This document shows, in pieces, positions 1 through 9,534 of a stretch of DNA of 64,000 nt; within the stretch, counting starts at the first letter, position 1; every line of letters starts with the position of its first letter. Source of the DNA: Labrenzia sp. 011 (GTDB lineage Bacteria > Pseudomonadota > Alphaproteobacteria > Rhizobiales > Stappiaceae). Under the pieces are notes generated by a model. The model was not told the origin of the DNA and ran no database searches. It saw nothing but the letters and a program-made list of their open reading frames with translations. The stretch lies in assembly GCF_003075075.1 (NCBI RefSeq), contig NZ_QCYM01000002.1, forward strand, positions 124,001 through 188,000. The letters are read 5' to 3'. The translations under genes were made by a program, and so were the position numbers.

Positions 1-663
1 GGTGATCAGCCTCAGATTCGGGCGCTTCAGGGCCGGGCGCAGAAAGCCCCTGGCGGTGCTCCAGCGCACGCCGCCCTTCTGGTTGACCTCGAAGAAGCCG
101 CTGCCTTCATTGTTGCCGTCGTTGAAGTCCGCGCGCGGTTCGACACCGAACTCCCGGGCGCCCTCCTGAACCGCGCGCAGGATTTCCCAGCTCAGCCGCT
201 GCCTGGCCACCTTCCATTCGCCGCCACCGCCATGCATGGAGGTTTCTCCGGCATGGTGGTCTTCCGATTTCAGGAAATAGGGCAGCACGTCGTCCCAGGC
301 CCAGCCCGCATTGCCGAGTTGCCGCCAGTGGTCGTAGTCGGCGGACTGGCCGCGCATGTAGATCATGCCGTTGACGGAAGAGCAGCCGCCGAGAACCTTG
401 CCGCGCGGATAGACCAGACTGCGTCCGTTGAGCCCCGGTTCGGCGGCGGTCTTCATCATCCAGTCTGTGCGCGGATTGCCGATGCAGAAGAGATAACCGA
501 CCGGAACATGCACCCAGTGGTAATTGTCCGAACCACCGGCTTCCAGGAGAAGAACCCGCACGGACGGGTCTTCCGTCAGGCGGTTGGCCAGAACGCAGCC
601 AGCCGTTCCTGCTCCGACGATGACATAGTCGTAGCTTCCCTCCAGTTCGTTCGCCCGGCTCAT
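1..663 (-). CDS. GMC-family FAD oxidoreductase, N-terminal part (cut by window edge)
   Basis: This is the first 221 codons of a choline-dehydrogenase-like flavoenzyme that would oxidise an alcohol with FAD in the cytoplasm. The ATG lies at 661-663 on the minus strand and the frame stays open to the window edge. The Rossmann FAD motif VGAGTAGCVLANRL is at about residues 12-25 and the adenine-ribose Glu in LLLEAGG follows at about 40. The GMC signature around YPRGKVLGGCSSVNGM is at about residues 82-97. The C-terminal substrate and His/Asn catalytic region lies outside the window, so the substrate cannot be inferred. It is a distant paralogue of the complete GMC gene at 35391-37007. Confidence 0.9.
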   Translation of the reverse strand, partial: MSRANELEGSYDYVIVGAGTAGCVLANRLTEDPSVRVLLLEAGGSDNYHWVHVPVGYLFCIGNPRTDWMMKTAAEPGLNGRSLVYPRGKVLGGCSSVNGMIYMRGQSADYDHWRQLGNAGWAWDDVLPYFLKSEDHHAGETSMHGGGGEWKVARQRLSWEILRAVQEGAREFGVEPRADFNDGNNEGSGFFEVNQKGGVRWSTARGFLRPALKRPNLRLIT

Positions 664-1022
664 CCTGTGTCCCGCTCCCTGAATTTTCCGGTGCGGACAA
701 CGGTTCGATCATCGGATCCCGCCACCTGCTCCGTCCTTGTCGTGCACCGCGTGTCCGAACCGGACGGACGGCCTCCCTGCTCCCATGAATAGCCGCAAAT
801 CCCTGCGCCCGCCATTCAGCGCAAAAGCTTACACCGGATCCGGCCGATTGCCACCGCCGGACGGCCTCGCAGTATCCCGCAAAACACCCCCACAAACCTG
901 CGCGCGCCATCCGGCGTAATTCCTGGCTGACAAACAGGACAGGGGCACGATATTCTGCGGGTGCGATTCCCCGGCTGCCCGATGGCGGCGAGCCGTTCTC
1001 AAATCCGTTTCAGGAATGCTGC
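664..1022. other. intergenic gap between divergent genes
   Basis: This 359-base stretch separates the divergent GMC oxidoreductase and solute-binding protein genes and must hold both promoters. I see no convincing ORF, hairpin or repeated operator in it. Confidence 0.5.
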
Positions 1023-1904
1023 GTGATCACTGGACTGTCCATCGCCCGGGTTCCCGGCCCCGCCCTCAAGCGCTTTCTGGCGGGTGTGTGGATGGCTGTT
1101 TCCGGCGCCGTCCTGCCGGCAGCACCGGCAGCCGCCCAGGACGCCCAGGTGCGCGTGCCGAATTTCTGGGATCCGAAGGCTGTGCACGACCGGCCGGCGT
1201 CCATTCCCGACAAGATCCAGTTTCTGGCGACCGATGACTATCCGCCCTTCGTCTTCCGCGACCCGCAGGGGCGGCTGACCGGGTTCAATGTCGATCTGGC
1301 ACGCGCCCTGTGCCAGGAGCTCGGCAGTTCGTGCTCTCTCAGAATCAAGGATTTCGAGGTTCTTCTGCCCGCCCTGGAGGAAGAGGAAGGCGATGCCGTC
1401 ATTTCCGGCCTGTCGCGCAGCCTGCCGTCGACGCGGCGCCTGAATTTCACCGACGACTATCTGAAGCTGCCGGCACGCTTCGTGGTCCCGGTGGATCAGG
1501 CAGAGAGTTTCAACGAACAGGATCTGAGCGGCAAGACCATCGCCGTGGAAGCCGGCTCGCGCTACGAGGCCTTCGTGACCCGTTTCTGGCCCGCGGCGAA
1601 CGTCCTCAGCCTCGATGATGAAAATGCCGCAAGGGATGCAGTCAGGACCGGAGAGGCCGATGCGCATTTCGGCGACGGCCTCAGCCTTTCCTTCTGGCTG
1701 CCGAGCGAGGCCGCCGACGGATGCTGTTCCTTTGCGGGCGGTCCCTGGCTGGAAGCCGGCTATTTCGACCAGGGCATGGCGATCGTCACCCGGCGGGACG
1801 ACCCGGAACGGGCCGCCGCGCTCAACTACGCCCTCCGCCAGCTGCACCAGAAGGGCGTCTACCGGGAACTCTATCTGCGCTATTTTCCGCTCAGTTTTTA
1901 CTGA
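1023..1904 (+). CDS. periplasmic amino-acid-type solute-binding protein (SBP_bac_3)
   Basis: This 293-residue protein has an N-terminal signal peptide (hydrophobic stretch about residues 17-38, ending APAAAQDAQ) and the bilobed fold of ABC-transporter family 3 binding proteins. The typical first-strand motif FLATDDYPPFVFRDPQG is near residue 68, followed by GFNVDLARALCQELG and, in the second lobe, GKTIAVEAGSRYEAF. The start is a GTG chosen because it gives a complete signal peptide. No permease or ATPase gene is adjacent, so it is an orphan binding protein whose ligand is unknown; amino acids are the usual ligands of the family. Two Cys in a GCCSF stretch near residue 235 are unusual for this fold. 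Confidence 0.8.
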   Translation: MITGLSIARVPGPALKRFLAGVWMAVSGAVLPAAPAAAQDAQVRVPNFWDPKAVHDRPASIPDKIQFLATDDYPPFVFRDPQGRLTGFNVDLARALCQELGSSCSLRIKDFEVLLPALEEEEGDAVISGLSRSLPSTRRLNFTDDYLKLPARFVVPVDQAESFNEQDLSGKTIAVEAGSRYEAFVTRFWPAANVLSLDDENAARDAVRTGEADAHFGDGLSLSFWLPSEAADGCCSFAGGPWLEAGYFDQGMAIVTRRDDPERAAALNYALRQLHQKGVYRELYLRYFPLSFY

Positions 1905-1921
1905 CCCGCACCGGCAAGCCT

Positions 1922-2746
1922 TCAGCGATCGTCTTCGTCCGGCCCCCGTCCCTGCCTGAGAAACGGAATGGCAAGGCTGAACAGGAAGGAATGGGCTTTC
2001 GGAGTCAGGGCGGGACCGAGCCCGATCTCCATGCCGTCATGACCCTTTTCCGGCTGGTCGACATAGGTGCCGAACAGACGGTCCCAGATGGACAGGTAGA
2101 AGCCGTAGTTGGAATCCGTTTCGCGCCGGTAGACGGAGTGATGCACCCGGTGCATGTCCGGCGTCACGATCACGTAGCGCAGCAGCCGGTCCGCCCACAG
2201 CGGCAGACGCAGGTTGGCGTGGCTGAAGACAGCCGACCCGTTGAGCACGATCTCGAAGATCAGCACCGCCGCGACCGGACCGCCCAGGGCGGCGATCACA
2301 AGTCCCTTCCAGACGAAGGACAGCAGGATCTCGAGCGGGTGGAACCGCAGCGCCGTGGTTGCATCGACCTCGCTGTCGGCGTGATGAACCCGGTGGATGC
2401 GCCAGAACAGCGGGATCTTGTGGGACATGAGATGCTGGAACCACACGGCAAGATCGAGCGCCAGAAAGGTGAGCACCCCGGCGAGCACGCCCGACCAGCC
2501 CAGCAGCGGGAAGAGCCCCCAGCCGTTGTTCAGGACCAGGAGTGCCAGCCCGGCGCCGCCGATGGGAAAGATCAGCCGCACCACGAGCGCATCCAGGAAG
2601 ATCAGACCCCAGTTGGCCGGCCAGCGCTTCAGGCGGCCGGATGTCCGCTGCCGTCTCGGCAGGCCGGCTTCCAGCAGGGCCATCAGCAGGAAGATGCCGA
2701 CAAAACACGCCATGCGGATCTGATTGATGTCTATCTGGTCAAACAT
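1922..2746 (-). CDS. fatty acid hydroxylase / sterol desaturase family membrane protein
   Basis: This 274-residue integral membrane protein belongs to the di-iron fatty acid hydroxylase superfamily. The His clusters that bind iron are visible: HLMSH and HRVHH around residues 105-120 and HRVHHS around residue 200, with hydrophobic helices before and between them. Family members hydroxylate or desaturate lipids, sterols or carotenoids with molecular oxygen. The substrate here is not deducible. It converges on the solute-binding protein gene with an 17-base gap, and its promoter faces the alpha/beta hydrolase at 2863. Confidence 0.85.
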   Translation of the reverse strand: MFDQIDINQIRMACFVGIFLLMALLEAGLPRRQRTSGRLKRWPANWGLIFLDALVVRLIFPIGGAGLALLVLNNGWGLFPLLGWSGVLAGVLTFLALDLAVWFQHLMSHKIPLFWRIHRVHHADSEVDATTALRFHPLEILLSFVWKGLVIAALGGPVAAVLIFEIVLNGSAVFSHANLRLPLWADRLLRYVIVTPDMHRVHHSVYRRETDSNYGFYLSIWDRLFGTYVDQPEKGHDGMEIGLGPALTPKAHSFLFSLAIPFLRQGRGPDEDDR

Positions 2747-2862
2747 GGTTCAAGGTTGCTCTGTCCACTGCGGAACCGCTTGCCAATGGTTCCAAGGCCC
2801 TATAGGCGATATGCTTTCTAGCATATTTCCCTTCCATTGCCGCTGCGACGGATGACAGCATC

Positions 2863-3504
2863 ATGACTTCCTTTCTCTGGACCCGCCCCGAAACGCCGCC
2901 CGCGGCAACGCTGCTGCTCGCCCATGGCGCCGGCGCGCCGATGGACTCCGCCTTCATGAACAAGCTGGCCGCCGCGCTGGCGGTGGAAGGCATCGCCACG
3001 GCCCGGTTCGAATTCGCCTATATGGCCGGACGCCGCACGGGCGGTTCGAAAAAGCCGCCGCCGCGCGCGGACAAGCTGATCGGGGAATTCCAGACCGCAC
3101 TTCAGACCGTGATGCAGGAGACGGACAGTCCGCTGCTGATCGGTGGCAAATCCATGGGCGGGCGCGTCGCGGCCATGCTGGGAGGCGGCGCGTCCCTGCC
3201 CGGCCGCGTGACCGGTATCTGCTGTTTCGGCTATCCGTTCCATCCGACCGGCAAACCGGACGCGGAATGGCGTCTGGCACCGCTGGAAGAAGCCCGGCGA
3301 CCTGTGCTCATCCTGCAGGGCGACCGCGACGCTTTCGGCTCCCGAGCCGAACTGGAGGATGCGTCCCTGCCCGCGCATGTCCGTTTGACCTATCTGGAAG
3401 ACGGCAGCCACGATTTCGGTCCGCGCGGCAAATCTCCCGCGACGCTTGACGGAAATTTCGCGGTGGCGGCCGGGGCCGTCGCCGATTTCATTCGATCACT
3501 GTGA
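2863..3504 (+). CDS. alpha/beta hydrolase of the Tex30/KANSL3-like type
   Basis: This small cytosolic alpha/beta hydrolase has 213 residues. It shows the oxyanion-region motif LLLAHGAGAPMDS near the N terminus and the nucleophile elbow GGKSMGG at about residue 97. The acid is in LQGDRDAFG near 153 and the His is in DGSHDFGP near 185, so the catalytic triad looks complete. The family resembles dienelactone hydrolases and eukaryotic Tex30; most bacterial members are uncharacterised. The ATG at 2863 places the HGxG motif at the expected distance from the N terminus. Substrate unknown. Confidence 0.8.
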   Translation: MTSFLWTRPETPPAATLLLAHGAGAPMDSAFMNKLAAALAVEGIATARFEFAYMAGRRTGGSKKPPPRADKLIGEFQTALQTVMQETDSPLLIGGKSMGGRVAAMLGGGASLPGRVTGICCFGYPFHPTGKPDAEWRLAPLEEARRPVLILQGDRDAFGSRAELEDASLPAHVRLTYLEDGSHDFGPRGKSPATLDGNFAVAAGAVADFIRSL

Positions 3505-3551
3505 ATTCCTGACAGGCGCGCCTTCACGGGCGCTCATGCACGGCCGGCCGC

Positions 3552-6500
3552 CTACTCCGCCGGCGTGAGCGCGCGCCCCTTGCCGACGAGCCCGGTCCCT
3601 GCCCGCTTCGGCCGCAGACGGACGAGCCCGCCGATATCGTCACCGATCTTCATCAGGGCCGGCACCAGCACCAGAACGAGGGCCGTTGCCGTGCCCAGTC
3701 CGAAAACGATGGTGATGGCCATGGGCAGGAGGAACTGCGCCTGGAGACTGGTTTCGAACATCAGCGGCAGCAGGCCGCCGATGGTGGTCAGCGAGGTGAG
3801 CAGAACGGCCCGCAACCGGTCGCAGCTTGAACTCACGGCCGCCGTGTCCAGATCCTCTCCGGTCGCCCTGCGTTCCTCGAACCGCGCAACGAGAATGATG
3901 GAGTTGTTGACCAGGATCCCGGCAAGACCAAGCAGACCGATCAGGCTGAGAATGGTCAGGTTGTAGCCCATCAGATAGTGGCCGACGATCGCTCCGACGA
4001 TGCCGAACGGTATGATGGACATCACCACGATGGGCCGTGCGTAGCTCGCGAAGATCGCCGCCAGGATGATATAGATTCCGGCCACCGCCAGAAGCACCCC
4101 GGTCAGGAGTTCCGAAAAGGCGTTCGACTGTTCTTCCGCCCGGCCGGCGAAGGAATACTCCAGGCCGTAACGCTCCGCGAGGTCCGGCAGGAAGGCGCTG
4201 TCGAGCTCGGAGATGATGCTGTTGTTGGACGTGACCGTGCTGTCGACATCCGCGACAACGGTGACCACGGTCCTTCCGTCCCGCCGCAGGATGACGGAAA
4301 ACCCCTGCGCATCCGTCAGATTGACGATTTCGGTCATGGGAACGAAATCCCCGGCGGGGGTCTTCAGGGAAAGCTGGCGCAAGGCGGCGGTCCCGTCCTG
4401 ATCGAACACCTGCTTCACCCGGACTGCGACTTCCTCGTCGCCTTCGGCAAAGCGCTGCGCGATGTTGCCTTCGAAGGCATTGCGGATCTGACGGGCCGCG
4501 CTCTCGACCGTGAAACCGAGAGCCCGCCCGCGCGGGGTCAGTTCCACCACCAGCTCGGGCTTGCCGTAGGGCAGGTCATCCTCGACGGCGCTCGTGCCCG
4601 GATAGCCGGACAGTTCCTGCTGAAGCTCCTGCGCGGCGGCCTTGAGCTCCTTCAGCGGCGCGCCGGTCAGCCGAATGTCGAGGTCGCGGCCCGGAGGTCC
4701 GCCCCGGCGTTCGGCAATGGCGATCCGGGACGTTCCGGGAATGGACGGCACGAAGGACTGCCAGGCCCGAACGATTTCCGGGGTACGGACGCTGCGTTCC
4801 TCCGAAAGGGTCAGCTGTACGGTGATGTTGGCGACATTGTCGCCCTGGCTGTTGCCGGCTTTTCCGAGCGTTGCATAGGTCGCCAGCACCAGTTTCTGCT
4901 CCGTACCTTCGGTGAGCTCTGCCTCGGCTTCTTCCAGCGCCTCCTCGATGCGCAGGATCGCGGCAATCGCCTCGTCCTCGGGGATACCGGCATGGAAGAA
5001 GATCGACGCGGTGAGATTTTCCGCCTCCGGTGAGGGAAAGAAGGTGAAGCCGATCCGGCCGCCGCGCACCAGGCCGACAGCCAGGATCATGGCGGCAATG
5101 GCAATGGCCAGCGTGACATAGCGCCATTGCACGGCCGCCGAGACCATGGCCCGGAAGGGATAATCCCGCAGCCAGTCAAAGCCCCTGTCGAAGGTCCGGC
5201 GGAACCAGCCGGGCTGCGGATTGTCTTCGCGTGGCTGACCGTTGCGGCGCAACGCCATGAGGAATGTTTCCAGTCCGAGCGCCAGCAGAAAGCATGCGAC
5301 GACGACGATGAGTTCGAAGGCGAAGGTCCCGACCACCTCCTTCAGGCTGCGCAGTGGATCGTCGACCAGGTCGAGATAGGGCGGCACGGCCATGTCCGGC
5401 TGCGCGACAAGTGCGGTGAGGAAAAAAGCCGGGGCCCCGGCAATCAGAACCACGCGCCACCAGCTCCAGCCCGGACGGTTGCCGAGCGCGTGGGAGAGAT
5501 GCCCGGGCAGAACCAGGAAACACTCGATCAGCGAGGCAATCACCACCGCCACGACGACCACCGGGAGCGTGCCCATGATCTGTCCGAGAACATCGCCCAC
5601 GAGCAGGATCGGCAGGAAGGCGGCAATTGTCGTCAGGCTTGCGGCCAGGATCGGCGCCAGCATGGTGGTCGCGCCGTTGATCGCGGCTTCCTGGGGCGTG
5701 TCGCCGAGGCTTTGCCGCGTCGCCGTGTGCTCACCGACCACGATCGCGTCATCGACGATCACCCCGAGCATCATGATCAGGGCGAACAGGGAGATCATGT
5801 TGATGCTCTCCCCCATCAGCCACATGATGCCGAGCGTTGCCATCATCGCGACCGGTATCCCGGCGGCAACCCAGAGGGCGATCCGTGCATTGAGAAACAG
5901 AAACAGGATGGCAACGACCAGAACAAGACCGGAAAGACCGTTCTCGATGAGCAGGGAAATACGTCCCCTGACGGCATCGGCGCTCACGTCGTATTTCAGG
6001 ATTTCGAGGGTGCCGGGCAGTTGCGGGGTGATTTCGGCGAGATACTCATCGACGATTGCCGCGGCCTTCAGCGTGTCGGTTTTTTCCGCGCGCAGGATCT
6101 GCATTTCAACCGCCCGCGTACCACCGGAAAACCCCTGGTTCTCGCTGGAATCGAAATCCCGCACGACGGTTCCGATATCCTTCACGAGCGTCTTTTCGCC
6201 AGAGGAAAAGGATTTGACCTCGACCCGGCCGACGGCTTCGGGCGAGCGTGCTTCCGACAGGGCACGTATCTGCCGCTCGACGGCGCCGTCGAGACTTCCG
6301 GCGGGCAGATCGGTTGTGTTGCCCGCGATCTGCGCGGCGACATCGGAGACCGTCAGATCCAGCCGGTGCAGTTCGCGCTCCGGGATCTCCACCAGATATT
6401 CCGGTGACCGGTAACCGTAGAGTTCGACCTTGTCGATACCGCGGGCGAGCAGGTCATCGCGCATCTGGCGCGCAAAGACCTTGAGCGCCTGTTCCGAAAA

Positions 6501-6953
6501 GGGGCCGCGCAGGGCCAGGGTCGCCACACTGTCGGTGAACGTGGATGCGGAGACCACCGGCGTTTCACTGTCGACCGGTAGCGTGGTCACCCCGGAAACG
6601 GCCTGTTCCACGTCGGACAGCGCCTGCTGCATGTTGGTGCCTTCGACGAATTCCATCTGCACCGCGGCGCCGCCCTCCCGGCCATAGGAGACGATCTCGT
6701 CCAGCCCGTCGATGAAGCGCAGCTCCGGCTCGATCACCTCGAGGATGTTCGCCGATACATCTTCCGCGCTTGCGCCCGCCCAGGTGATCGAGACGGTGAT
6801 CCGGTCGGTCATAACGGTGGGAAAGAACTGCGTGTTCAGCTTCGCAAAACCATAGGCTCCGAACAGGACCATGACGGCCATGATCAGATTGGCCGCATTC
6901 GAGTGGCGAACGATCTGTTCGAGAAAGCTGCGGTTTATTGCGTCTGGCGCCAT
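3552..6953 (-). CDS. RND-family efflux transporter, inner-membrane pump subunit
   Basis: This 1133-residue proton-driven RND pump is encoded 11 bases downstream of its membrane fusion protein. It has the duplicated RND architecture: TM1 near residues 22-40, a large periplasmic loop, and a TM2-TM6 block. The conserved TM4 acidic pair appears in MMLGVIVDDAIVV around residue 400. A second porter loop and TM7-TM12 follow. It is about 80 residues longer than AcrB because of a segment at roughly residues 495-575 that contains two additional hydrophobic helices between TM6 and TM7. The sequence is nearer the HAE1-type multidrug pumps than the metal pumps, but the substrates are unknown. No outer-membrane channel gene is in the window. 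Confidence 0.9.
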   Translation of the reverse strand: MAPDAINRSFLEQIVRHSNAANLIMAVMVLFGAYGFAKLNTQFFPTVMTDRITVSITWAGASAEDVSANILEVIEPELRFIDGLDEIVSYGREGGAAVQMEFVEGTNMQQALSDVEQAVSGVTTLPVDSETPVVSASTFTDSVATLALRGPFSEQALKVFARQMRDDLLARGIDKVELYGYRSPEYLVEIPERELHRLDLTVSDVAAQIAGNTTDLPAGSLDGAVERQIRALSEARSPEAVGRVEVKSFSSGEKTLVKDIGTVVRDFDSSENQGFSGGTRAVEMQILRAEKTDTLKAAAIVDEYLAEITPQLPGTLEILKYDVSADAVRGRISLLIENGLSGLVLVVAILFLFLNARIALWVAAGIPVAMMATLGIMWLMGESINMISLFALIMMLGVIVDDAIVVGEHTATRQSLGDTPQEAAINGATTMLAPILAASLTTIAAFLPILLVGDVLGQIMGTLPVVVVAVVIASLIECFLVLPGHLSHALGNRPGWSWWRVVLIAGAPAFFLTALVAQPDMAVPPYLDLVDDPLRSLKEVVGTFAFELIVVVACFLLALGLETFLMALRRNGQPREDNPQPGWFRRTFDRGFDWLRDYPFRAMVSAAVQWRYVTLAIAIAAMILAVGLVRGGRIGFTFFPSPEAENLTASIFFHAGIPEDEAIAAILRIEEALEEAEAELTEGTEQKLVLATYATLGKAGNSQGDNVANITVQLTLSEERSVRTPEIVRAWQSFVPSIPGTSRIAIAERRGGPPGRDLDIRLTGAPLKELKAAAQELQQELSGYPGTSAVEDDLPYGKPELVVELTPRGRALGFTVESAARQIRNAFEGNIAQRFAEGDEEVAVRVKQVFDQDGTAALRQLSLKTPAGDFVPMTEIVNLTDAQGFSVILRRDGRTVVTVVADVDSTVTSNNSIISELDSAFLPDLAERYGLEYSFAGRAEEQSNAFSELLTGVLLAVAGIYIILAAIFASYARPIVVMSIIPFGIVGAIVGHYLMGYNLTILSLIGLLGLAGILVNNSIILVARFEERRATGEDLDTAAVSSSCDRLRAVLLTSLTTIGGLLPLMFETSLQAQFLLPMAITIVFGLGTATALVLVLVPALMKIGDDIGGLVRLRPKRAGTGLVGKGRALTPAE

Positions 6954-6964
6954 GATACGCTCCC

Positions 6965-8380
6965 TCAGCCGCTCTGGCCGGTGCTGCCGGTTCCCGAAAG
7001 CGGGGCCACGTCGTCCGGCTCGACCGGATCGGCGTTCACATCCTTCACCAGCAGACCGGCGCCTGCCTCGGGAATGCGTGTGGCCAGAAGGGTTTCGCCG
7101 TCCTCCAGCGCCCCCTCGACAAGAATGTAGCCGTCATCGATCGCCAGCGCGTTCACCTCGCGCGGCTCCAGGCGGCTGTCCCTGACGACATAAACCGTTC
7201 CCTCGCCATAGAAGGCCGCTTCGGGAATGCGGAAACTGTCCGTATAAGACCGGTCGGACAGGCTCACTTCGACGAAGGCACCGGGACGAAGCGGGACCTG
7301 GGTGGCGGAACTGTCGATCGATGCGATCAGATCGACCCCGCCGCGCGTGCTGGCAACATCCGCACCGATGCGCGTGACCGTGGCCGGGTAGGTCACCGGC
7401 TCATTGCCGAGAAACCAGGTAACCTCGACCGGACGCCCGACGACCGTTCCGCTTTCCGCCAGAAGGCGTCCGTACTGGTTGTCCGACAGGGTGAACCGGA
7501 CATCGAACGCATCGCTGCCGTACAGGGAGACGACCTCGTCGTTGACACCGACGAGCCGGCCCACTTCGACGGATTCGGAGCGGACGATGGCGTCGAACGG
7601 CGCGCGCAGGATGGTGTTTTCCAGCTGGCGCTGCGCATTTTCAAGCCGCCACTCGAGACGGCGGATCGCCGCCTGCTGCTGGAGAACCCTGGCTTCTTCG
7701 AGCGCCAGCGAATTCTGTGTCTGTTCCAATGTCTGCTGACGCTGGGAGACGAGCAGCTTGCGGTCGTCCAGAGTGCGTTCCGTGACCGTTCCCCTGCCCT
7801 GCAGCTCCTCGGCCCGCTCAAGGTCCTTGCGGGCGAATTCCAGTTGTTCCTGCGCACGCAGCTCGTTGGCCGTTTCAAGCTTGACGCGTCCCTCGCTTTC
7901 CACGAGAGCCGCCCGGGCTTCGGCGAGATTGGCCTGCGCCTCGGTAATGGCGCCCTCGAAGTCGAAACGGTCGATCGCAACCAGAACCTCGCCCTTCGAT
8001 ACGGCGCCACCGGCTTTCAGGTTCGGATGCACCTCGATCACTTCACCGGCCACAAGCGATCGCAGTTCGACCTCGCGTCCGGCAGACGTTTCCCCGTAGA
8101 CATTCAATTGCGGCGCATGATCGCCACGCACCAACGTCACGGTTTCGACTGCATAGCTTTTTTCCTGCACGGGGCGCTTGGGAAGCTCTGGCCTGGTGCC
8201 CACCAGATAGTTCATTCCCTTGACCGCACCGAACAGAATGACGAGCGCGACAACGGTCTGCAGCAGTGCCCGCAGGGCCAGAATGACGCGCCTGGATCGT
8301 CTCCGCCCATGTGCGTCCGCAGGCGGCAGCACTTCGGCCACGGACTGGTTTCCGGCTTCTGAATGTAAAGACTGCAACAT
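6965..8380 (-). CDS. RND efflux membrane fusion protein (HlyD/AcrA type)
   Basis: This periplasmic adaptor of 471 residues links the RND pump downstream to an outer-membrane channel. A membrane anchor lies at about residues 30-58 (LALRALLQTVVALVILFGAV). A barrel-sandwich half with GEVIEVHPNLKAGGAVSKGE follows, then a long coiled-coil hairpin rich in Glu, Arg and Gln (about residues 135-240). The second lipoyl half is RAPFDAIVRSESVEVG, followed by beta-barrel and membrane-proximal domains. A GTG start at 8398 is possible, but the ATG at 8380 has GGTGAG six bases upstream and is preferred. It is the first gene of a two-gene operon. Confidence 0.9.
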   Translation of the reverse strand: MLQSLHSEAGNQSVAEVLPPADAHGRRRSRRVILALRALLQTVVALVILFGAVKGMNYLVGTRPELPKRPVQEKSYAVETVTLVRGDHAPQLNVYGETSAGREVELRSLVAGEVIEVHPNLKAGGAVSKGEVLVAIDRFDFEGAITEAQANLAEARAALVESEGRVKLETANELRAQEQLEFARKDLERAEELQGRGTVTERTLDDRKLLVSQRQQTLEQTQNSLALEEARVLQQQAAIRRLEWRLENAQRQLENTILRAPFDAIVRSESVEVGRLVGVNDEVVSLYGSDAFDVRFTLSDNQYGRLLAESGTVVGRPVEVTWFLGNEPVTYPATVTRIGADVASTRGGVDLIASIDSSATQVPLRPGAFVEVSLSDRSYTDSFRIPEAAFYGEGTVYVVRDSRLEPREVNALAIDDGYILVEGALEDGETLLATRIPEAGAGLLVKDVNADPVEPDDVAPLSGTGSTGQSG

Positions 8381-8500
8381 TTTCCGCTCACCAGACACGT
8401 GAAGAATTGGGGGTCTGCATGCAAAACAGGCATGCTTCGCACTGCAGCATATCAGCAGGACTTAATGTCGGCGATCCGTATTGGCACGTGGAAAAGTGTA

Positions 8501-8540
8501 ACAAAATGTTGCCGGCGGGCCTGAATAGACCCGCCGGCAT
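8501..8540 (-). terminator. intrinsic terminator of hslO
   Basis: A perfect 9-bp GC stem (8511-8519 with 8530-8538) and a 10-base loop lie directly after the hslO stop on the minus strand. A T-rich run containing ATTTTGTT follows. Confidence 0.85.
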
Positions 8541-8547
8541 GCGATAA

Positions 8548-9522
8548 TCAGCTGTCGAAAGTGTATCTGGTGCTGCAGAACTCGCAGGTCACGACAATCT
8601 TGCCTTCAACCGTTACCGCTTCGATTTCCTCCGCCGAGAACCCGGCGAGCACGTTTTCGATCTTCTCCCGTGAGCAGCGGCATCGGTCGGCAAGTGGCTG
8701 CGCTTCGAAGAGCCGGACGCCACGCTCGTGGAACAATCTGAAAAGCAGCATTTCGACGCTGACTTCCGGATCCGTCAGTTCGACATCCTTGACCGTATCG
8801 ACCAGCGCCTTGGCCTCGACCCAGGCATCGTCTTCCTCGACTTCGTGCTGGCCGGTGCCCTCCGGAGCGTCACCGGGGTGGATATCGGCCTGTCTCATGC
8901 GCTCGGGCGCTTCAGGCAGGAACTGGATCAGAACACCGCCCGCGGTCCAGGACCTGGCATGGCCTTCCCCTTCCCGGCGGGTGAAGAGTTCGCCGACACC
9001 GAGGCGCACTTCCGTGGGGATCTGCTCGGAGCGTTCGAAGTAACGGCGCGCAACTTCCTCGAGGGACACCCCGTCCAGCTCCACAAGCCCCTGGTATCGC
9101 TGCATGTGCTTGCCCTGGTCGATGGTCATGGCGAGATGACCCCGGCCAAGCAATGCCTCGGGCGTGGCCTCGCCGGCCATCGTCAGTGCCGATACCCGTT
9201 CGGCGTTGAAGGTCGCGCAGGCACGGATCGCATCCGGCGAGGCGAAATCCACCACCAGCATGGAAACCGGCCCGTCAGTCTGCGTCTGAAGCGTGAAGCG
9301 GCCGTCGAATTTCAGCGACGTACCGAGCAGGCTGGTCAGAACGATGGCTTCCGCCAGAAGGCGGGAGACCGGTTCCGGATAGTCATGCCGCCCCAGAATG
9401 GTTTCCAGGACAGGGCCGAGCGCGACGGCGCGACCGCGCACATCCAGCCCTTCCACGGCAAAGGGCCGGACAGCGTCCAGCCCTGCAGGCGTAATGCCCA
9501 GGTCATCGAGATTCAGTGCCAC
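8548..9522 (-). CDS. hslO: Hsp33 redox-regulated holdase chaperone
   Basis: This 324-residue cytosolic chaperone is switched on by oxidative unfolding. The C-terminal zinc-binding Cys quartet is intact, as CRCS around residue 285 and CEFC around residue 316, in the family's CxC...CxxC arrangement. The N-terminal domain carries the characteristic run LLAEAIVLTSLLGTSLKFDGRFTLQ near residues 60-85. It is somewhat longer than the E. coli protein (about 290). It starts with GTG 12 bases after the argF stop, so argD-argF-hslO is probably one transcript, an order common in Hyphomicrobiales. Confidence 0.95.
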   Translation of the reverse strand: MALNLDDLGITPAGLDAVRPFAVEGLDVRGRAVALGPVLETILGRHDYPEPVSRLLAEAIVLTSLLGTSLKFDGRFTLQTQTDGPVSMLVVDFASPDAIRACATFNAERVSALTMAGEATPEALLGRGHLAMTIDQGKHMQRYQGLVELDGVSLEEVARRYFERSEQIPTEVRLGVGELFTRREGEGHARSWTAGGVLIQFLPEAPERMRQADIHPGDAPEGTGQHEVEEDDAWVEAKALVDTVKDVELTDPEVSVEMLLFRLFHERGVRLFEAQPLADRCRCSREKIENVLAGFSAEEIEAVTVEGKIVVTCEFCSTRYTFDS

Positions 9523-9534
9523 TTTGGCCTTGCC

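Noticed and set aside
107-910. A 267-codon minus-strand frame at the left edge
   Set aside because: It overlaps, in another frame of the same strand, the GMC oxidoreductase start at 663, whose FAD motif is clear.
664-1022. Short frames in the first intergenic gap
   Set aside because: They lack ribosome binding sites and family resemblance, and they overlap promoter space of the divergent genes.
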